Origin: Salvia splendens
Lineage: Eukaryota; Streptophyta; Magnoliopsida; Lamiales; Lamiaceae
NCBI RefSeq assembly: GCF_004379255.2
Contig: NC_056033.1
Span: forward strand, 20,948,209 to 21,012,208
Direction of reading: 5' to 3'
Length of the DNA stretch: 64,000 bases
The position numbers were made by a program, and so were the translations under genes. Position 1 is the stretch's first letter, and each line of letters opens with the position of its first letter. The notes under the pieces are model-generated. The model was not told where the DNA came from. It saw only the letters and a program-made list of their open reading frames with translations, and made no database searches. This document shows, one piece after another, positions 22,660-35,409 of this stretch.

Positions 22660-23423
22660 ATAGATACAAATCTATATCTAGGCATTACTAGCTTATCAAA
22701 CGAGCCCTTAAAAGTATGTGTTGGCTAAGTACTTGTACTCATCGGCGGAACTACATGTAATGAGGGAAGTTCTAAAATTTATTCATATTTTATACACATT
22801 GTTATATAAAAGCCCCTATTAATAATCTAAGTTACGTACAAATTTAATTTTAAGGTGAATTTTAAAAATTTAGCCCCTACTTACGTTCATTTGTGCGTCC
22901 ACCACTGCTTGTACTCACATACTTTGAAATATTGTTGTGTCATCACATAATGCACGATAATTTTTCTCTAAAAATGCTTCATCTTACCAAATTCTTTTGT
23001 GTGTTAAAGTTTGACTACGTAGTATAAGTTATTTCTTTAGTCAGTCAAATATAAATTTTCTTGTCTCGGAGAGGTGGCCACCTCCTGCGATCACCTATAG
23101 TTTCCTTGTGCCGTGAGGTGACCACCTCCCACGATCACCCATAATTTTCTCGTGCCGGGTAGATGGTTGCCTTCCTCGGATAATTGACATGCCAACTCTA
23201 GGAAGCCCGTTAATCAATTGTGTACACTAATTTGAATAGGATTTGAAGTCCTATTAGAGTTTGAATTCGACACAACCAAAAAAAATACTAACATCATACA
23301 ATAAAATAAAGTAGTATATGACAAGACAATATTGAAAAAAAATGAAAGTGCAAGTTTTGAAAGAAAAAAAACATCATTTCATAAATTTTTGATACTAGTA
23401 TTTAATAACGTTATCGACACTAA
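22660..23423. other. Intergenic DNA with a short tandem repeat
   Basis: No gene. Near 23060-23165 a unit of about 47 bp containing GAGGTGGCCACCTCCTGCGA and GATCACC is repeated about twice, with a partial third; each contains a small palindrome (GGTGGCCACC). Confidence 0.45.
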
Positions 23424-23881
23424 GAGCATCTCCAGTGGCCGGCGAGCAAGCGGATCGCCGATTTTTGGCGCTCGCCGATCGGCTCGCCGCTATTGCAGCC
23501 TCCCGATCGGCGAGGAACCGACAAGCGAATTTTTTTTTTAAAATTGAATAGTTGTGGGCGCGGAGGACTGCACGACGATAGGTTTTTTTTTAATTATGTA
23601 ATTTTGTTAAATTATGTAATTTTTTATTATGTAATTTTGTTAAATTATGTACCTTTTTAATTTAAATGAAATTATCGAATTTTCCCGTATATGTGGCATG
23701 AATTTAATTTTGTATTTTGTGTGATTGTTAATATTTATTTTTAGTACTGATGATGTGGCAAGACTGTGGCTGGGCTATTGCTTGTCCAGTTGCTTGTCCA
23801 GCTGATGTGGCAGGAGGAATTTAGTGCTGTTGATGTGGCATGGCTGAGCTATTGCTTGTCCGCCGACCATGGTGGATGCTC
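23424..23881. mobile_element. PIF/Harbinger-type MITE with TAA duplication
   Basis: GAGCATCTCCAGTGGCCGGC at the left and GAGCATCCACCATGGTCGGC as the reverse complement of the right form inverted ends. TAA flanks both sides (23421-23423, 23882-23884), the usual 3-bp Harbinger target. Length 458 bp. A GCTATTGCTTGTCC motif is repeated inside. It sits about 600 bp upstream of the auxilin-like gene. Confidence 0.85.
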
Positions 23882-23884
23882 TAA

Positions 23885-24483
23885 ACGTGTCGGATATAAA
23901 GACCACCCTTTCTAACTTCAGATAAAAACATCCAATTTGGATTTTCATTCACGATCATTCATTCTTTCATAACAAACTATTAGTTCCGAGAAATATTTTA
24001 ATACTACTAGTATTTTTTTAAATATACGATGAAAAATAGAAGGAGACCCTGTAAAATTAAATTTAATCTTTACTCCAATTGTCAACGACAGGTATGAGAA
24101 AAATCAACAAAAAAAAAATGATAAAAAAGAAAAAAGAGGAGAAGAAACGAAAACAATAGTAATAAGTTGAATCAATTAATTTATCGCCATATGAAGAGGA
24201 AGGGAGACTAAGTGAGATGCAATTGATTTTTCAGAGGGAGAGAAGTGAAGTACAATCAGAAGCCCTAGAGTTTACCCCCTCTTCTCATGACTGCAATGGC
24301 TATGCCAAATTTTGGTAATTCGCCTATACCTACTGAGGTTTTGTATCCATTTCTTAATTATAATCCTTAATCACACATGTGATCGCGCATTCCTAGTCAC
24401 ACCCGCTTTGATTTGGTCGGAGCCATCTAGATTCCGTTGCATTTTTCCGATCCGGCTAATATTAGGGCGGTGTGTTTGGATCC
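23885..24483 (+). promoter_or_regulatory. Promoter and leader region of the auxilin-like gene
   Basis: AT-rich upstream DNA with a purine-rich stretch (GAAAAAAGAGGAGAAGAAAC) and a short upstream open frame from ATG 24289 that stops before the main start. No clear TATA box. The transcription start cannot be fixed by eye. Confidence 0.4.
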
Positions 24484-27400
24484 ATGGACGATCTGGATAT
24501 CATGGCCCGCGACTTCGGATTTGGGAAATCCAAACCGATGAGATCCGCGCAGTTCAGCGAAGTCTTTGGCGAGCCCGCCAAGTTCACGCCTAGCAGTCAA
24601 CACTCTTCTATGGGGGAAATCGATTATAATTCCATGTTCACTTCGGAGGCAAACAATAGTAGCAGCCGCAAAACGACTTCGTCGGCTCCTGTTTATGATA
24701 AGCCGGTGTATGATGACGATATTTTTGAAGGGCTGCCGGGATTGAAGAGCAGCTCGCCTACCTCGGCGGTTAGGTTTGACAATGACGTGTTTGCTGGAAA
24801 TCAGAACCGTGATTACAATCATCTGTTGGGGAATTTTGGGAGGAGCGAGCAGGCAAAGGAGAACAAGAACATTGTGGGCAATGGTGCTAAGAGCAAGAGC
24901 AATTCGAGTTCGAAGGGATATGATGACCTGCTTGCAGGGTTTGGGAGTGCTCCTTCTGCTGCTAGCAACAGGTGATTTTTGGCTTTGGTTTTAGTTAAGA
25001 GTTAAATTTTACTGTTTAACTTTGTTTTAGAGAGTGGAAGCTTGTGCTCATGTTATCATTTGTTCAATTGAACCATGTCATTTATATTAGCTAGCATGTA
25101 GGTAGGCAAATGTAGTTCAAGTGTTTGAAACTAAGTGATTATGATAAGGTGCTGTGCATTATCTGTTCGTCGAATGTTATACTGTATCCTTGTGTGACTC
25201 TGATGTAATTATCTGAAATAACGATAGCAACTCGTCACTTTGTGTTAAAAGTTAAAAGATAAGTCCTATCCACTCTGTGGGCCAAAGGGGCTGGATTATT
25301 TCTCTAGGTAGAGTTTCTCACAACTTTCAGAATTTGCTGTTTCGCTCAAAGAATGTGCATACAAATGTCTCGTGGCTATCTCTGGAAGTCAGAGTGCAAT
25401 TGTCAATATATTTTCTCTTGACTGTTAATATTCCTATAAAAAAATCAAAAAATTTAGCCCGGTCATTATGAGAGCACAATTTTGCAATTTGACGATCAGA
25501 AATATAGCCCAGTTATTCTATTTGGGTGTTGGCCTTATGCTCAAAGTTTGTAATTGGATATGAATTGAAACAGTAATGATTTTTCCTAATCTTACATAAT
25601 CTTGATATTTGTGTATCTTCTTGTTATGAGTCCAATTTATAAAAACACAGAACCCATAGAGAAGGAAAGAAATCCTAATATACTTCCTTAGGAACCTGAA
25701 AATTTCTCCTTTTACGTCTGAGAACAGAACAGAGTCAGATTTGCTCTCTGTACCAGTTGGTGGCTCAAAGCATGGAAGTGCTCGGGATGAGACAGTTTCT
25801 GCCCAAGATTGTTCGTCATCCAGGGTATTTTCTGATCCACTAGAGGAGATCAGTAAGCATGGAAAATCTAGTAAAACAAGGGCTGAAGCTTCATCAGGTG
25901 GTAGCAGAGGCTTTGAGGACTTAAATCCTCTTAATAGTTTTGGAAAACCTGCCCAGTCTTTTTCCCGTGGGAAGGATACAGGAGGTAAAGAAGGGAGTCC
26001 TTCAAGATCTGCATCTCCGCAATTTGTTTCAACGAGAGAAAAGATAGGGAGTTCTTCTTCCAGATACTCAGAAAGCAATATGGAGACGAAAAGTCCTCTA
26101 GATAACTTTCAGGAACCTCCCTTATTTGACATGCCAAAATTTTCTACAGACTTTCAGAAATCTTTTGATCAAACTGCTCAATATTTTGAAACAAGCTCAC
26201 ATATTGATGCATCTCCCCCATCATCAGGATTAGGACAGCAGTCAGATGTTGTATGGTTGACTGTATCTGAGATTCCTCTTTTCACGCAACCCACAGCTGC
26301 TCCACCTCCCTCACGGCCTCCGCCACCCATTCCTCATCATAAGTTAAGGGCAGAAACAGTTTCCTCTTATTCAAGTTCAAAAAAGAAAGGTGGTAAATTC
26401 CCTTCCCCGCCAAATCATCGTCAATATTCCCAAAGTCCTAAGACGTCACGTCCTGTGACCAAGGGCCAGCAGCTTTCGCAGTTTGGTGAACTTGATGACT
26501 TTGCCCAGGGTGGGTCCCAAAATGGCCTTGATGGAAGTGTAAACATACACTCTACTGAAGATACCAATGCATTCTCTGCTGCTGCTGATGCATCAGCTGC
26601 AGCTATGAAGGAGGCCATGGAGAAAGCTGAGGCTAAATTCAGGCATGCTAAGGAGGTGCGCGAAAGGGAATATGCGAAGACTGCAAGATATAAGGAATCT
26701 GTGCAGCTGGAGAAAGATGAACAAGATAGCCAGGAGAGAAATCTGAGAGATATCAATGACATATTGGAGCGTGAAAGGAAACAAAAGGAAGAGGAAGAGA
26801 GAGAGAAGATAAGACTTCAGAGGGAGAGGGAGAGATCAATGGAGATTGAAAGAGAGAAGGGTAGACAGGCTGTAGAAAGGGCTAATCGTGAAGCACGTGG
26901 TAGGGCAGCAGTTCATGCACGTGAAAAACAAGCCGCTGAAGCTCACTTAAGAGCTGAAAAGGCTGCTGTTGAGAAGGTAAGTGCTGAAGCTCGGGGACGT
27001 GCTGAAAAAGTAGCAGTGCAAAGGGTACAAGCCGAGGCCCGTGAAAGAGCTGCTGCAGTAGCCAGAGGGAGAGCCGAAAAGGCTGCTGCAGAAGCTAGGG
27101 AAAGGGCCACTGCTGCAGAAACAAAAGATAAAGAACTTAGGGAAAAAGCTTTTGCGGTAAGGGCTGAAGTAGAAGCAAGACGTCGGGCTGAAAGAGCTGC
27201 TGTTGACAGGGCTGCAACAGAAGCACGTGAAAGGGCAGCAGCAGCAGCATCTGCTACAATGATGAATCAACAGAGGAATGATGATGATCTTGAATCAATT
27301 TTTGGCATGGGACGAGCAAACAGTGCACCTAAGGCACGAGAAAATTCTACTGTAAGTGGTAGAATCATGATCCATACTTCAGTTGATGATATTTTGCCAT

Positions 27401-29204
27401 TTAATGTTCTGACTCTTCTTTGATGTATTTTTAGAATCCCTTTTCTAGTCAGCAGTATCAGAACAAGGGAGGTGCTCAATCTGGAAAGAGAACATCTTCT
27501 AATGGAGCATCGTCCAACATAAAGAAAGTTTCTTCCACTTCTAATATTGTTGATGATTTATCTTCTGTTTTCGGAGGTATATGACTGTTTATATCACTTA
27601 TGAAGCTGATGTTATTTGGTATCTTTATACTGAATCTGACCGATTAAATTTTTTTGTCTTGAAATAATTCAAAACAGCTCCATCAGCTGGAGAATTCCAA
27701 GAGGTTGGAGGGGAAACTGAAGAAAGAAGACAAGCCAGGCTGGAGCGCCACCAACGCACTCAAGAGCGTGCTGTATGTGTTTCTGCCATACTTTGTACCC
27801 TAGTTTATATCTCTTGATTGATTTAGACGTACTGACTTTATGGGTTTTCATCTTCTGGATCTGCTATTTTGTTAATGAATTTGGTGTCATATACCCAGGC
27901 TAAAGCTGTGGCTGAGAAGAATCAACGGGATCTGCAAGCTCAGATGGAGCAGGAAGAAAGACATGTAAGTACCTCAGTAAAGTAGACATTCTTGTGACTG
28001 AATTTGTCTAGGTATGGTGTTTCAGCTAGTACTAAAAATTCATAATTACTTTTGTGCATTCATAGTAAGTTTATGCAATATTGTTACCATTTTATGATGG
28101 CAACTTTGTACTATGTTGCGTGTTTGTTCTGTTAATAGGTGCAGATAACTGTTTCAAATTTTTTGTATGATCTGTTATTAGCTAATAGTTCTAAATGACG
28201 GGTAATTATAGTAGAAAAGAAGGGGCGATCACATGGAGAATCCTTAAGTTACCTTATCCTTTACATTGTACTAATATGGTGGTTTTACATATTAACTAGT
28301 TTGGGTCTGAGTTTATTTACTAATATGATTGAGTTCAATTGCTTTACTAGATATAGTTGAGTACATGTTGGGTGCCATGACTTGATGTTTTATCTGGTCT
28401 GACTGCAGAGGATGGCCGCAACATTAGATATTGAAATCAAGCGCTGGGCGGCTGGAAAAGAAGGAAATCTGCGAGCCTTATTATCAAGTTTGCAATATGT
28501 GCGTTTATATTAGTGTCTGCCTAATGCAGCATGCTAACAACTTTTGCTTATGCTAATTATAGATATGTGATTATTCCTCTTCACTTCCAATATCAGAACT
28601 GATGTCAATAGATTGTTTCATTTCCAAATCTTTATGTTTCTTGAGTTTGCTAAAATGTGTTCCCTGAATGCTAGGTGCTTTGGCCCGAATGTGGCTGGCA
28701 GCCTGTTTCACTGACAGATTTAATCGTTGGTGCCTCTGTCAAAAAAGCCTATAGAAAAGCTACCCTATGCATTCATCCTGACAAGATGCAGCAAAAGGGT
28801 GCCACTCTCCAACAGAAGTACATCACTGAAAAGGTCTTCGACTTGCTGAAGGTAGTATCAAGCTTCTTGCATCATTGTTTTTCTCCATTTGAATTGGACG
28901 GGTGGTGGGGATGAACTGAGACCTTGGGGAAGTCCGTTGCTTGGCTATCCCCGAATGGACTTGCTTTATTGTTCTCTTCTCTCCACCAAAATTTGCACAC
29001 GTTGATCTTTCATTTGCGTTGAGCAAAGCAGAGTGAGCGAGGGAGCATTGAGCTAATGATATATTATGCTTGTAGATATCTCCTTTCAATTGTGAATTAC
29101 ATATTTATGAGGTAGTTCTGTCTGGAATCTGGATATTGATTTTGTCATTTTGATACGTCCAATAGGAGGCGTGGAATAAATTCAACTCGGAGGAGCTTTT
29201 CTAA
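24484..29204 (+). CDS. Auxilin-like/auxilin-related J-domain protein
   Basis: Eight exons: 24484-24971, 25692-27351, 27435-27576, 27678-27772, 27899-27964, 28409-28498, 28675-28851, 29166-29204. All introns are GT-AG with agreeing phases, giving 918 residues, close to the roughly 900 of Arabidopsis auxilin-related proteins. The start [16 protein letters not shown] matches the family N-terminus. A long disordered Ser/Pro part includes a proline-rich [12 protein letters not shown] stretch. Then comes a long coiled coil of Glu/Arg/Ala repeats (about residues 450-740, [16 protein letters not shown] type). The C-terminal J domain (about 820-918) carries HPDK at 881-884 and ends NKFNSEELF. Auxilins recruit Hsc70 through HPD to strip clathrin from coated vesicles in the cytosol; clathrin and AP-2 contact by the disordered part is family knowledge. 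The gene looks intact and functional. Confidence 0.93.
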
Positions 29205-30050
29205 GTGCTGGCTCGAATTCTTTAATCTTTGAGAAGGAAGTACACACCATCTCAAGAGTGTAAAATCAGTGGTCTCAAAGCATGCAAGTAATGACACTCT
29301 TTGGTGTGGTTTTTGGGTTTTTCGAAGGATGGAATATGGATACGAGACCCCTGCTCTGCTGAGATGCTTGAAAAGTTTGTACATCTAAGTGTAAATTTGA
29401 TGGAAATGCTACATGTAATACAAGGGAAACAAACTTGAAAGATAGAGAAAATATTGATTACCAATTACGATCTCTCTTTCTGTTTTCTTTTTCTCCATTC
29501 ATCCGTATTATCTCTTTCATATTTTATACCATTCGATTCTCTTGATTATAGAATTTTTTCTGCTAAAATCAGTGTCGGTTTTCTTATTGAACTTGCCAGG
29601 TTGTTTATTTTTATGGCACACTGATTTTGATTTGGCTGTAAGTTGAATTTGAACATTCATTCCTTTACACCATTGTTACAAATTTAAAGAAAATAAATAA
29701 AATATCATCAATTATCTGTGGATTTACAACGAGCCAAACACTTACTTGTGGATTATGAGGAAATGCACATTGAGGAAAATGCAAGAATTTCATTTTGAAC
29801 GATCTGAAACAAGATGCCATATTTAACATATACAGGTGACTGGTATGGTGTATGTATGCTCTAAACATTCCTCAAGAAGCTAGAATCCTCACAGAAGATA
29901 TAAAATAAAACTTGTTTCTGCAATAAAGCATTCTTTCAAGAAAAATGGCAGCATAAAGCAATAATTATTACCAAATGCAACCTTAGTAGATTTCCTTTAC
30001 CTGGGAATTGGCTACACATCGTCTCCCTGGCCTCGTTGTAAGGTGACCGG
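29205..30050. other. 3' region between convergent auxilin-like and RPA-interacting protein genes
   Basis: Holds the 3' UTR of the plus-strand gene (to perhaps 29460 or 29700) and that of the minus-strand gene. No independent coding frame. Several AATAAA-like signals exist but none can be chosen with certainty. Confidence 0.4.
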
Positions 30051-33000
30051 TTATAGCACAATATCAAATGTGTCGCATCCTACACACTTGATGTATATTG
30101 CAGTCAGTTGAAACTTAGTTTCTACGCAGAACTCAGGTTTCAGTCTGCATCCCTTAACAAGATGCTCTATGTGAGCTTCACCCAGCCTCAGCTTTAACAA
30201 GTTCAGATCAACCTAAGATCACGGAATATACTTTAATTTTGTGAAAATAAAAACCGGACCGAATTATCCAGAAAACCGAAATTGAATAATTATATTCAAT
30301 AATTCCAAAAATCCAAAATCTAAACTATAAAACTAAACCCGAAACATAGAAAGTGCATAATATATCCAAAAAAAACCTTAAAAACCCAAAATTATATTTT
30401 TCTATAATTAAAAAAAAATATACTCCCTCCGCCCCATGCTACTCCAATTTTTCACTTTGACAGCGTAAATTTGAACACGAGTAATTAGTGTAATTAAATT
30501 AGAATTTTAAGTGTAATAAAACAACATTTAACAAGGGACACACTAACTAACTATAATATCTTAATTAAATACCATACTTTTTTATTTAAAATAGAAATAG
30601 TGCAGATAGTTCGGGACAGTCCAAAAATGAAATGTGCAAGTAGCATGAGACAGAGGGAGAGGGAGTATATCGTATCAACTAATTAACATATCCAAACAAT
30701 TACAACATTTATAATATCTAAATATTATTACATTTATTAATATAAATCAACATGAATAGAGTTTGCTTTTAGTAATATATTATATGCATATAAAATTAAA
30801 AAGAAATTTGGTTTTTTGGATTTTATATATCCGGACCGACGGAAATTTGCCAAAAAATTTAACTGAACTAAACTGGAAAAAACCAAACAGAATTTTGAAT
30901 TTCAGTTTGGTTAGTTTTTAAGTATTTTGCTCACCCCTACTTGCAAGTAAGCTTCCTATCTAACTCCTCTATTCAAACTCACATTTCTCCCTCTCAGATC
31001 ACCATTGAGAGAGAGAGAGAGAAAGGTACCTCATGGTCTCTTTTTAGTTCGAATTTGCAACAACTGCAATATATATGATGGCTATTTTCCTGTAGGTTCC
31101 CTTGTTTGCAGATGGGACACCAAACCTCCTGTGTAACCTATATGGCAAATCAAGAACGTTAAGGAGTGCCATGCTTCACTGGGGTAGAGACAATAGAACA
31201 AAATACTTTGTAAACCTGTCAATTCACAACCGTGACTCTTCAACAAAAAAGTAGTGCAATTGCAATTACATGGATATGAGATTTAAAATTGTGTTCTACC
31301 AACCACAATAGCATAATTATCATGTAATTACTTAATTGCCACCAGTTAATCATACTTAACACACTTGACTGTTCACCAAAAACAAATCTGGATGCAAAAT
31401 GGGTCTGGGACAGAAATCAAGCTTGTTCAGTGCTTATGCAGGGTGGATATGATTCAAACTAGCGGCATCAATTTCATAAGGTGCATTCCCTCTCAACTTA
31501 CCCAACGATAGAAAGAAAGTAGAGAATCAGACCACCTCCGCAGTTGAGAAGCCAGATTCCTAGAATATCATGATAAAGGGCTGGATGAAACTCAATATGT
31601 TCTATAGGTATCTAGGCGAACCATCTAACGTGAACTTAAAAGTTGCTATTAAGGTTAAGTTGGTAACAGTTCAACACCATACTGTCATAACATATACAAT
31701 AAGCAGCTCCAGTTATGCTACTACCAAAATGTGATCCAACCATGGAAAGTTGCAACTACGAAGAACACTAATCATTTTAACCTAGCAGATGAAACATTGA
31801 TAAAACAAAGACTGTTTAACAATAATTTCTATAAACCTGATTTCAACCATCGTTTGTTAAGAGCTAAAAATTGGCTATTTCATATGTAAAGCACAACCCC
31901 CATTTGTCTTTCTAATATTCTTTAGAGAGGAGAATGTTAATCCAAAATTGCTGCAAAGCCAACTTTTTCCAACACCTTCTGATATTACCTAGATTTCATA
32001 TGGAATTTATAGGTACAGAATCAGATTTAGCACTGGCAAGCATTCTTCCAAAAAGTTGTATGCAGAAATTCTTCATTTTTTGTTCGAGAAAAGGATGATG
32101 CATGTTTATCAGTTTAACTAAACAAGGTCCTTTTTCACAGAGTTAGACAATTAGCAATGAACATCCTTGCTGAGCAAGTAGTAGGAGACTTAATTGCAAA
32201 CGGATCATACCTGATCACTTTTTAGCTGCATGTGATCATACACTTCACGAGCCAAATATTCGTCTTCCTCATCCTCCCATGTCGTGATCAAATTTTCAGG
32301 CTCTGCAGAGATCTAAAAATCAATATAAGGCCCGTAAAGAGGAGGCAATTTTTCCACATAGATTGTTTAATATGCACCCATTTTGAGATTATTGTTAATC
32401 ATGTTAAGTACAGATAAAGTCGCACTCTAATGTTATGCATAGTGATTTTATGTTAAAATATAAACTTGGTCAAAATTAAGAGATCTTCAAGTCTCAATAT
32501 CTAATCTACCCCACGGAACAGACAATCAGTCATTCTGGTAATACTTCACTTTAATTTAGCATTAAAATAGAAAGGAAGATGAAGACAGAGAAAAACTTAC
32601 TTATACATACTTTCATTTTGATCAAATAGTCAAATTAAAACTTCTTATTGTGAGCAGTGTTTTTAGGAGCACGGATCGCACCGGGGTCCAGTAACAGCCA
32701 AATTATGTATATATCTATCCCTAATTAACATTACTATAAATAAAACAAAATAAATATGATGTACTAATTACTATAAATTAAAACTTAAAAATTGCAGATT
32801 GCAATTTCAAATCAATAATTTTAAAATCAAAATAAGAGATATAAAGTCACCAAGGGCACATAAAAGAGATGTAAAGTCACGTATGTAATATAAAGTCACC
32901 TACGCAGAAAACAAAAAGCCACCTAGAAAGAACAAAACATAACCTAGGGGAAAGAGTGTCAGAAAAGTCACTTTTTATATATAAAGAAAAAAAGTCGCCC

Positions 33001-34850
33001 TAGGTCGCCCGCCCTCTCCCTGGGATCTCGCCCCCACCTATCTCGGGGAAATTCCGGTGGAGACCCATGTGTGGCCCATGTGCAATTGATAACAATAATT
33101 GTAAGGGTTGTGAGAACCCTTGCATTGAATTTAACCTAAATAGCAATTTAAGCAACTGGTCTATACTCAGTAATTTGTTACATTTGCTGAGTGTTGAATT
33201 CAGTGCAGTTACTCTATAGAGTTCAGGCCTAGAGTTCTCACAATACAACTTTTTTTTATCTGAACCACTTCCTACACACACACACACAAACAAACACACA
33301 CACAGGATATTCTATTGGCGAAACATCACAAATCCATAATCCATAATATGATCAAAACTAACACAAATAATGCATTCTTAATCACAAAAGGAGAGAGGGT
33401 ATTACACCTTTTCTAATTTCTCCTCGTCCAAGATCCTCATAGAATATTCTTTGCATTTCTAACAGAATCTCTTCGCAGTCGCCTGCATAAGCTGTCTGAA
33501 GACCATCATATTCCCATATCATGTCATCAGTAGCACTACAACATGTTGGAACTGAACTTTCATCGAGTGATGATCCCTTAATTTTTCTTAGTTCATCAGA
33601 CACTATGCCTTGAAGGCTTGAATTGATGAGATCCTGCATCCAAAATCATAATAGTGTTTAACTGAATGCAGAAGAGAAAATAAAATAAATACTATAATAC
33701 ACTGGAAAAGAATGAAATCACTAAAACATCTGGTGGCCTGACAATGAGAACAAGATTCCACCACATGACTTCTCATCAAAGCGGAAATTCTTATGTCCCG
33801 ACCCGCCCCCCTCCACCATTCTTTAATCCTTGTCCCAGTATCTCTTATTGTGCATTTATCAGATCCAAGTTGACAAAGTTCTTAAGCAAAACACTGACCA
33901 AAACAACAAAGATGCCTGCCTGCTCTTTATGAGCTTGACTTCTACAATCTGCCACATTGTGAGCGAGCCTAGTAGCATTTATGACAACGAGTTTTTAGAG
34001 GCTCACTGATGTGTAGCGAAAGGCAGGTGGACCGTGAATTCTAAATAATATGTCTGCATTAGTAGCTGCACATTATTTTTTCCTGTCACCTCCTTTAATG
34101 CTTTGATCACTACTATGTTCTCCCACCTTCAGTCCTTTCATAGTTTTAACCACTAGTCATCCCCACCCTTCAACTGGTTCACCATGAGTAACAGTCGGTT
34201 TAACTAAAAAATTACTTCCACAAAGTTCAAAAACTTTGATCCTAATCAGGATTGAAGTCCCTGCACATTATGTTTGCCTGCCATTGACATACTAAGTCGT
34301 GTCTTTTACGATGAAACAACACCATGAGTGTCAGTGTGTCCTTGAGACATATTTCTGTCAACTTAGCAGCATCAGTAAGCTCAAACATTCATCTAATTTT
34401 TTCTAATACAAAAAAACTCATCTAGATACATTAATCCTTGATCATCACTTCTAGTGATTTACTATACGCACACTGACTTACACTTATGAAAAAGAGAGAA
34501 AAGATGAAAACAATTCAAGTTTCCATCAACAACAATTTGAGAGAGAGAGAGAGAAAGAAAACCTTATCGTTGGAAGATTGGCTCTTAACGTCGGGTAGCC
34601 TCAATTTCCAGAGCAACCGAGATCGATCCTCCCGAACTCTTCTGAAGCAATTCTCCCGAAGCTACAACATCATCACCATAACCAAAAAGTCTAATACACA
34701 AAATTACACAAATAAACGGATTTATGATCGATTGAAATCGCTGCAATACTTTACCTTGCTCTTCCAGTTTGGGTAATTACAGAAGGAAGGAGGAGTTTTC
34801 AAAGAAGGGCGATGGTTTCGTAGCTGTTTCTCCTCACCCTCTCCCGCCAT
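30051..34850 (-). CDS. RPA-interacting protein (RIP) homologue
   Basis: Six exons on the minus strand: 34755-34850, 34563-34661, 33408-33633, 32211-32302, 31030-31137, 30051-30212. Junctions are GT-AG with phases agreeing, giving 260 residues. The N-terminus has a basic motif (NHRPSLKTPPSF, then YPNWKSKLRENCFRRVREDR) matching the RPA-interacting N-terminal domain. The middle is acidic (IWEYDGLQTAYAG, TWEDEEDEYLAREVYDHM). The C-terminal zinc-finger region has CPICKQGNLQEN, then YCSCC, and a later CVGC before FDIVL. In animals RIP binds replication protein A and carries it into the nucleus; the same role in plants is inferred. It is divergently arranged with the gene at 36903. Introns hold a Stowaway element and a CA-rich microsatellite. 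Confidence 0.88.
30423..30665. mobile_element. Stowaway-type MITE in the last intron of the RIP gene
   Basis: CTCCCTCCGCCCCATGCTAC at the left, and CTCCCTCTCCCTCTGTCTCA as the reverse complement of the right, between TA dinucleotides. Lies between exons 5 and 6 of the minus-strand gene. Confidence 0.8.
33277..33305. repeat. CA-rich microsatellite
   Basis: Run of ACACACACACAC, interrupted by CAAACAAA, within an intron of the RIP gene. Confidence 0.8.
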
Positions 34851-35074
34851 TATAGTCTGCCTCTGATACCCAAGCCAACATCAATTCAAGTTTTTTGATT
34901 GTGAAATTCAAGCTCAATTTGAATGTCAAATATTTAATAAAATAAAACTTGAGGGGCATCTGGGAAAATTAGAAGAAGTAATGTCGTGGTAAACACGCTC
35001 CGGAGAGGCGCGTGGCTGAAAATAACAAATGAATTAGCGTAGAAATCTGCTTAGGCCATCCGCAATGGGCGGAC

Positions 35075-35315
35075 GATGGCACGCCCGATGGCACGCATCG
35101 TCCGCGCCATTCATCGTCCGCCCCCACTGTGGGTGTGTGGCATAGGCCGCGGACGATAGTCGCGGCCTATGCTTCGGGCGCGACTTAAACCGCGGATGAT
35201 GGCCATCGTCCGCGCCATCGTCCGCTCCATTGCGGACGTCTCGGACGATGGTCGCGGACGATGGCCATCGTCCGCGACATCGTCCGCCCTATTGTGAAGG
35301 CCGCGGACGATGGCA
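35075..35315. repeat. Inverted GGACGATGG/CCATCGTCC array
   Basis: The 9-mer GGACGATGG (and near variants such as GCGGACGATG) and its reverse complement recur many times in both orientations within about 240 bp, inside the left end of the Harbinger-type element. Confidence 0.75.
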
Positions 35316-35409
35316 CGCGGTTTCGTTTTTTTATAAATAGCGTTCATTTGTAACATTTCATTTCACACGATTTCATCTTCGAAACTTACATTTACATAAT
35401 TACTACGAG

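Noticed and set aside
24289..24380. ATG at 24289 as the auxilin start
   Set aside because: It stops after about 27 codons; the family N-terminus (MDD...ARDFGF) begins at 24484.
26947..27270. Minus-strand Cys/Ser/Phe-rich frame that looks like a cysteine-rich peptide
   Set aside because: Antisense of the auxilin coiled-coil repeats (GCT and GAA codons read backwards).
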